A stretch of 5,347 bases of DNA from Spartobacteria bacterium (lineage in GTDB: Bacteria > Verrucomicrobiota > Verrucomicrobiia > Chthoniobacterales > UBA6821): positions 1 to 5,347 of the forward strand of contig CANIBV010000100.1 in NCBI GenBank assembly GCA_947466005.1, in the 5' to 3' direction. The notes beneath the pieces are model-generated. The model saw nothing but the letters and a program-made list of their open reading frames with translations, made no database searches and was not told where the DNA came from. The position numbers and the translations under genes were made by a program. This document shows, in pieces, positions 4,867 to 5,347 of this stretch; position 1 is the stretch's first letter; every line of letters begins with the position of its first letter.

Positions 4867-5347
4867 GGTTCGATGGGGCGCGCATCTGCCGACTCTGCTA
4901 GAAACGCACGTCGATCCTCCTCCCTGCCGAACAGGTAGAGGGCGTAGCCACCGAAGCCGCCGCCGCAATATTTTCTCCCAAGACACCCCTTGGCCTCAGG
5001 GAGGGGAGACATTCCTTCGCTGAGTTGTACCGAGTAAGAGGCGGAGACACCCTCGCCAAGTTTGTTGACATCACCTGAAAGAACACCCTCTCGGGCGAGG
5101 TGGCTGGCCGTTCCGATGGCGGCGTAATCCCGATGCTGGTCAGCCATGGCTGGGGTGTCGTGCGGTTTTCCACTCCACCAGAGTGCCATTAACCCGTGCA
5201 GCATCGTCCCGTCTGTCTTGACCTCCAGAGAGGGTCTCGAGCTGCTACGCCAGCCACCCGCGAAGTCGACCCGCAGGGGAGCATCCTTCGGCGCCCTGAT
5301 CCACTTGACCAGTTGAGAGGTTGAGACTGGTTCGTATTGCGGTGGAG
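4848..5347 (-). CDS. GHMP-superfamily sugar kinase, C-terminal part; 5' end beyond window, possibly internally deleted
   Basis: The frame is open from the right edge to a TAG at 4848-4850, 165 visible residues. The C-terminal part carries the GHMP kinase signature RKYCGGGFGGYALYLF (about residues 124-139), preceded by a helical segment (GKPHDTPAMADQHRDYAAI, VSASYSVQLSEGMSPLP) typical of galactokinase-like GHMP enzymes. These enzymes phosphorylate sugars or similar alcohols with ATP. Near the visible N-terminus, APLRVDFAGGW (22-32) resembles GHMP motif 1. The ATP-loop motif 2 (GLGSS type) is absent, and only about 95 residues separate motifs 1 and 3, where intact kinases have well over 200. 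This suggests an in-frame internal deletion, with the joint near 5215-5250, and so perhaps a non-functional gene. If motif 1 is a chance match, the visible part is simply the 3' half of a normal kinase. Substrate unknown. Confidence 0.7.
   Translation of the reverse strand, partial: PPQYEPVSTSQLVKWIRAPKDAPLRVDFAGGWRSSSRPSLEVKTDGTMLHGLMALWWSGKPHDTPAMADQHRDYAAIGTASHLAREGVLSGDVNKLGEGVSASYSVQLSEGMSPLPEAKGCLGRKYCGGGFGGYALYLFGREEDRRAFLAESADARPIEPYSRWE

Noticed and set aside
4532..4885. 117-codon minus-strand frame after the kinase
   Set aside because: It overlaps the end of the kinase frame, has no ribosome site and no known motif, and opposes another equally weak frame.

Overview
This window looks like chromosomal housekeeping DNA from a GC-rich Gram-negative bacterium. 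A lipoprotein with a lipobox and a leucyl/phenylalanyl-tRNA-protein transferase point to a diderm. The gene set and protein style (DUF177 with a CxxC pair, four-cysteine L32, short-form Aat, GHMP-type kinase ending in KYCGGGFGG) remind me of Verrucomicrobiota. That placement is an inference from memory, not a search, and I hold it at about 0.5.

Layout. Positions 1-3746 carry six co-directional minus-strand genes, in transcription order: a 65-residue lipoprotein of unknown function (3549-3746), guaA (1863-3521), coaD (1361-1849), a DUF177/YceD-family gene (852-1340), rpmF (689-871) and the first 211 codons of plsX (1-635, running off the left edge). The first four gaps are 27, 13 and 20 bases and then a 20-base overlap; the last gap, rpmF to plsX, is 53 bases. 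This fits one operon. DUF177-rpmF-plsX is a widely conserved cluster, and here coaD and guaA precede it. A 100-base divergent intergenic region (3747-3846) separates this block from aat on the plus strand (3847-4434).

Downstream of aat lie about 410 bases (4435-4847) with no convincing gene, only a possible 40-residue single-helix peptide at 4483-4605. The right end (4848-5347, minus strand) holds the 3' part of a GHMP-superfamily sugar kinase. Its first motif (PLRVDFAGGW) and its C-terminal glycine motif are only about 95 residues apart, far closer than in an intact kinase, so it looks internally deleted.

How the genes relate. guaA makes GMP, coaD makes dephospho-CoA, rpmF and DUF177 belong to ribosome/rRNA biology, and plsX makes acyl-phosphate for phospholipids. 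Together they form a growth-linked set. Aat adds Leu/Phe to protein N-termini for N-degron turnover and has its own promoter side. I found no CRISPR array, tRNA, rRNA, transposase or phage gene, and no strong evidence of a new defence or metabolic system. The observations most worth a second look are the shortened GHMP kinase, the basic N-terminal tail on GuaA, small hairpins that overlap the ribosome binding sites of aat and plsX, and the unexplained interval after aat.
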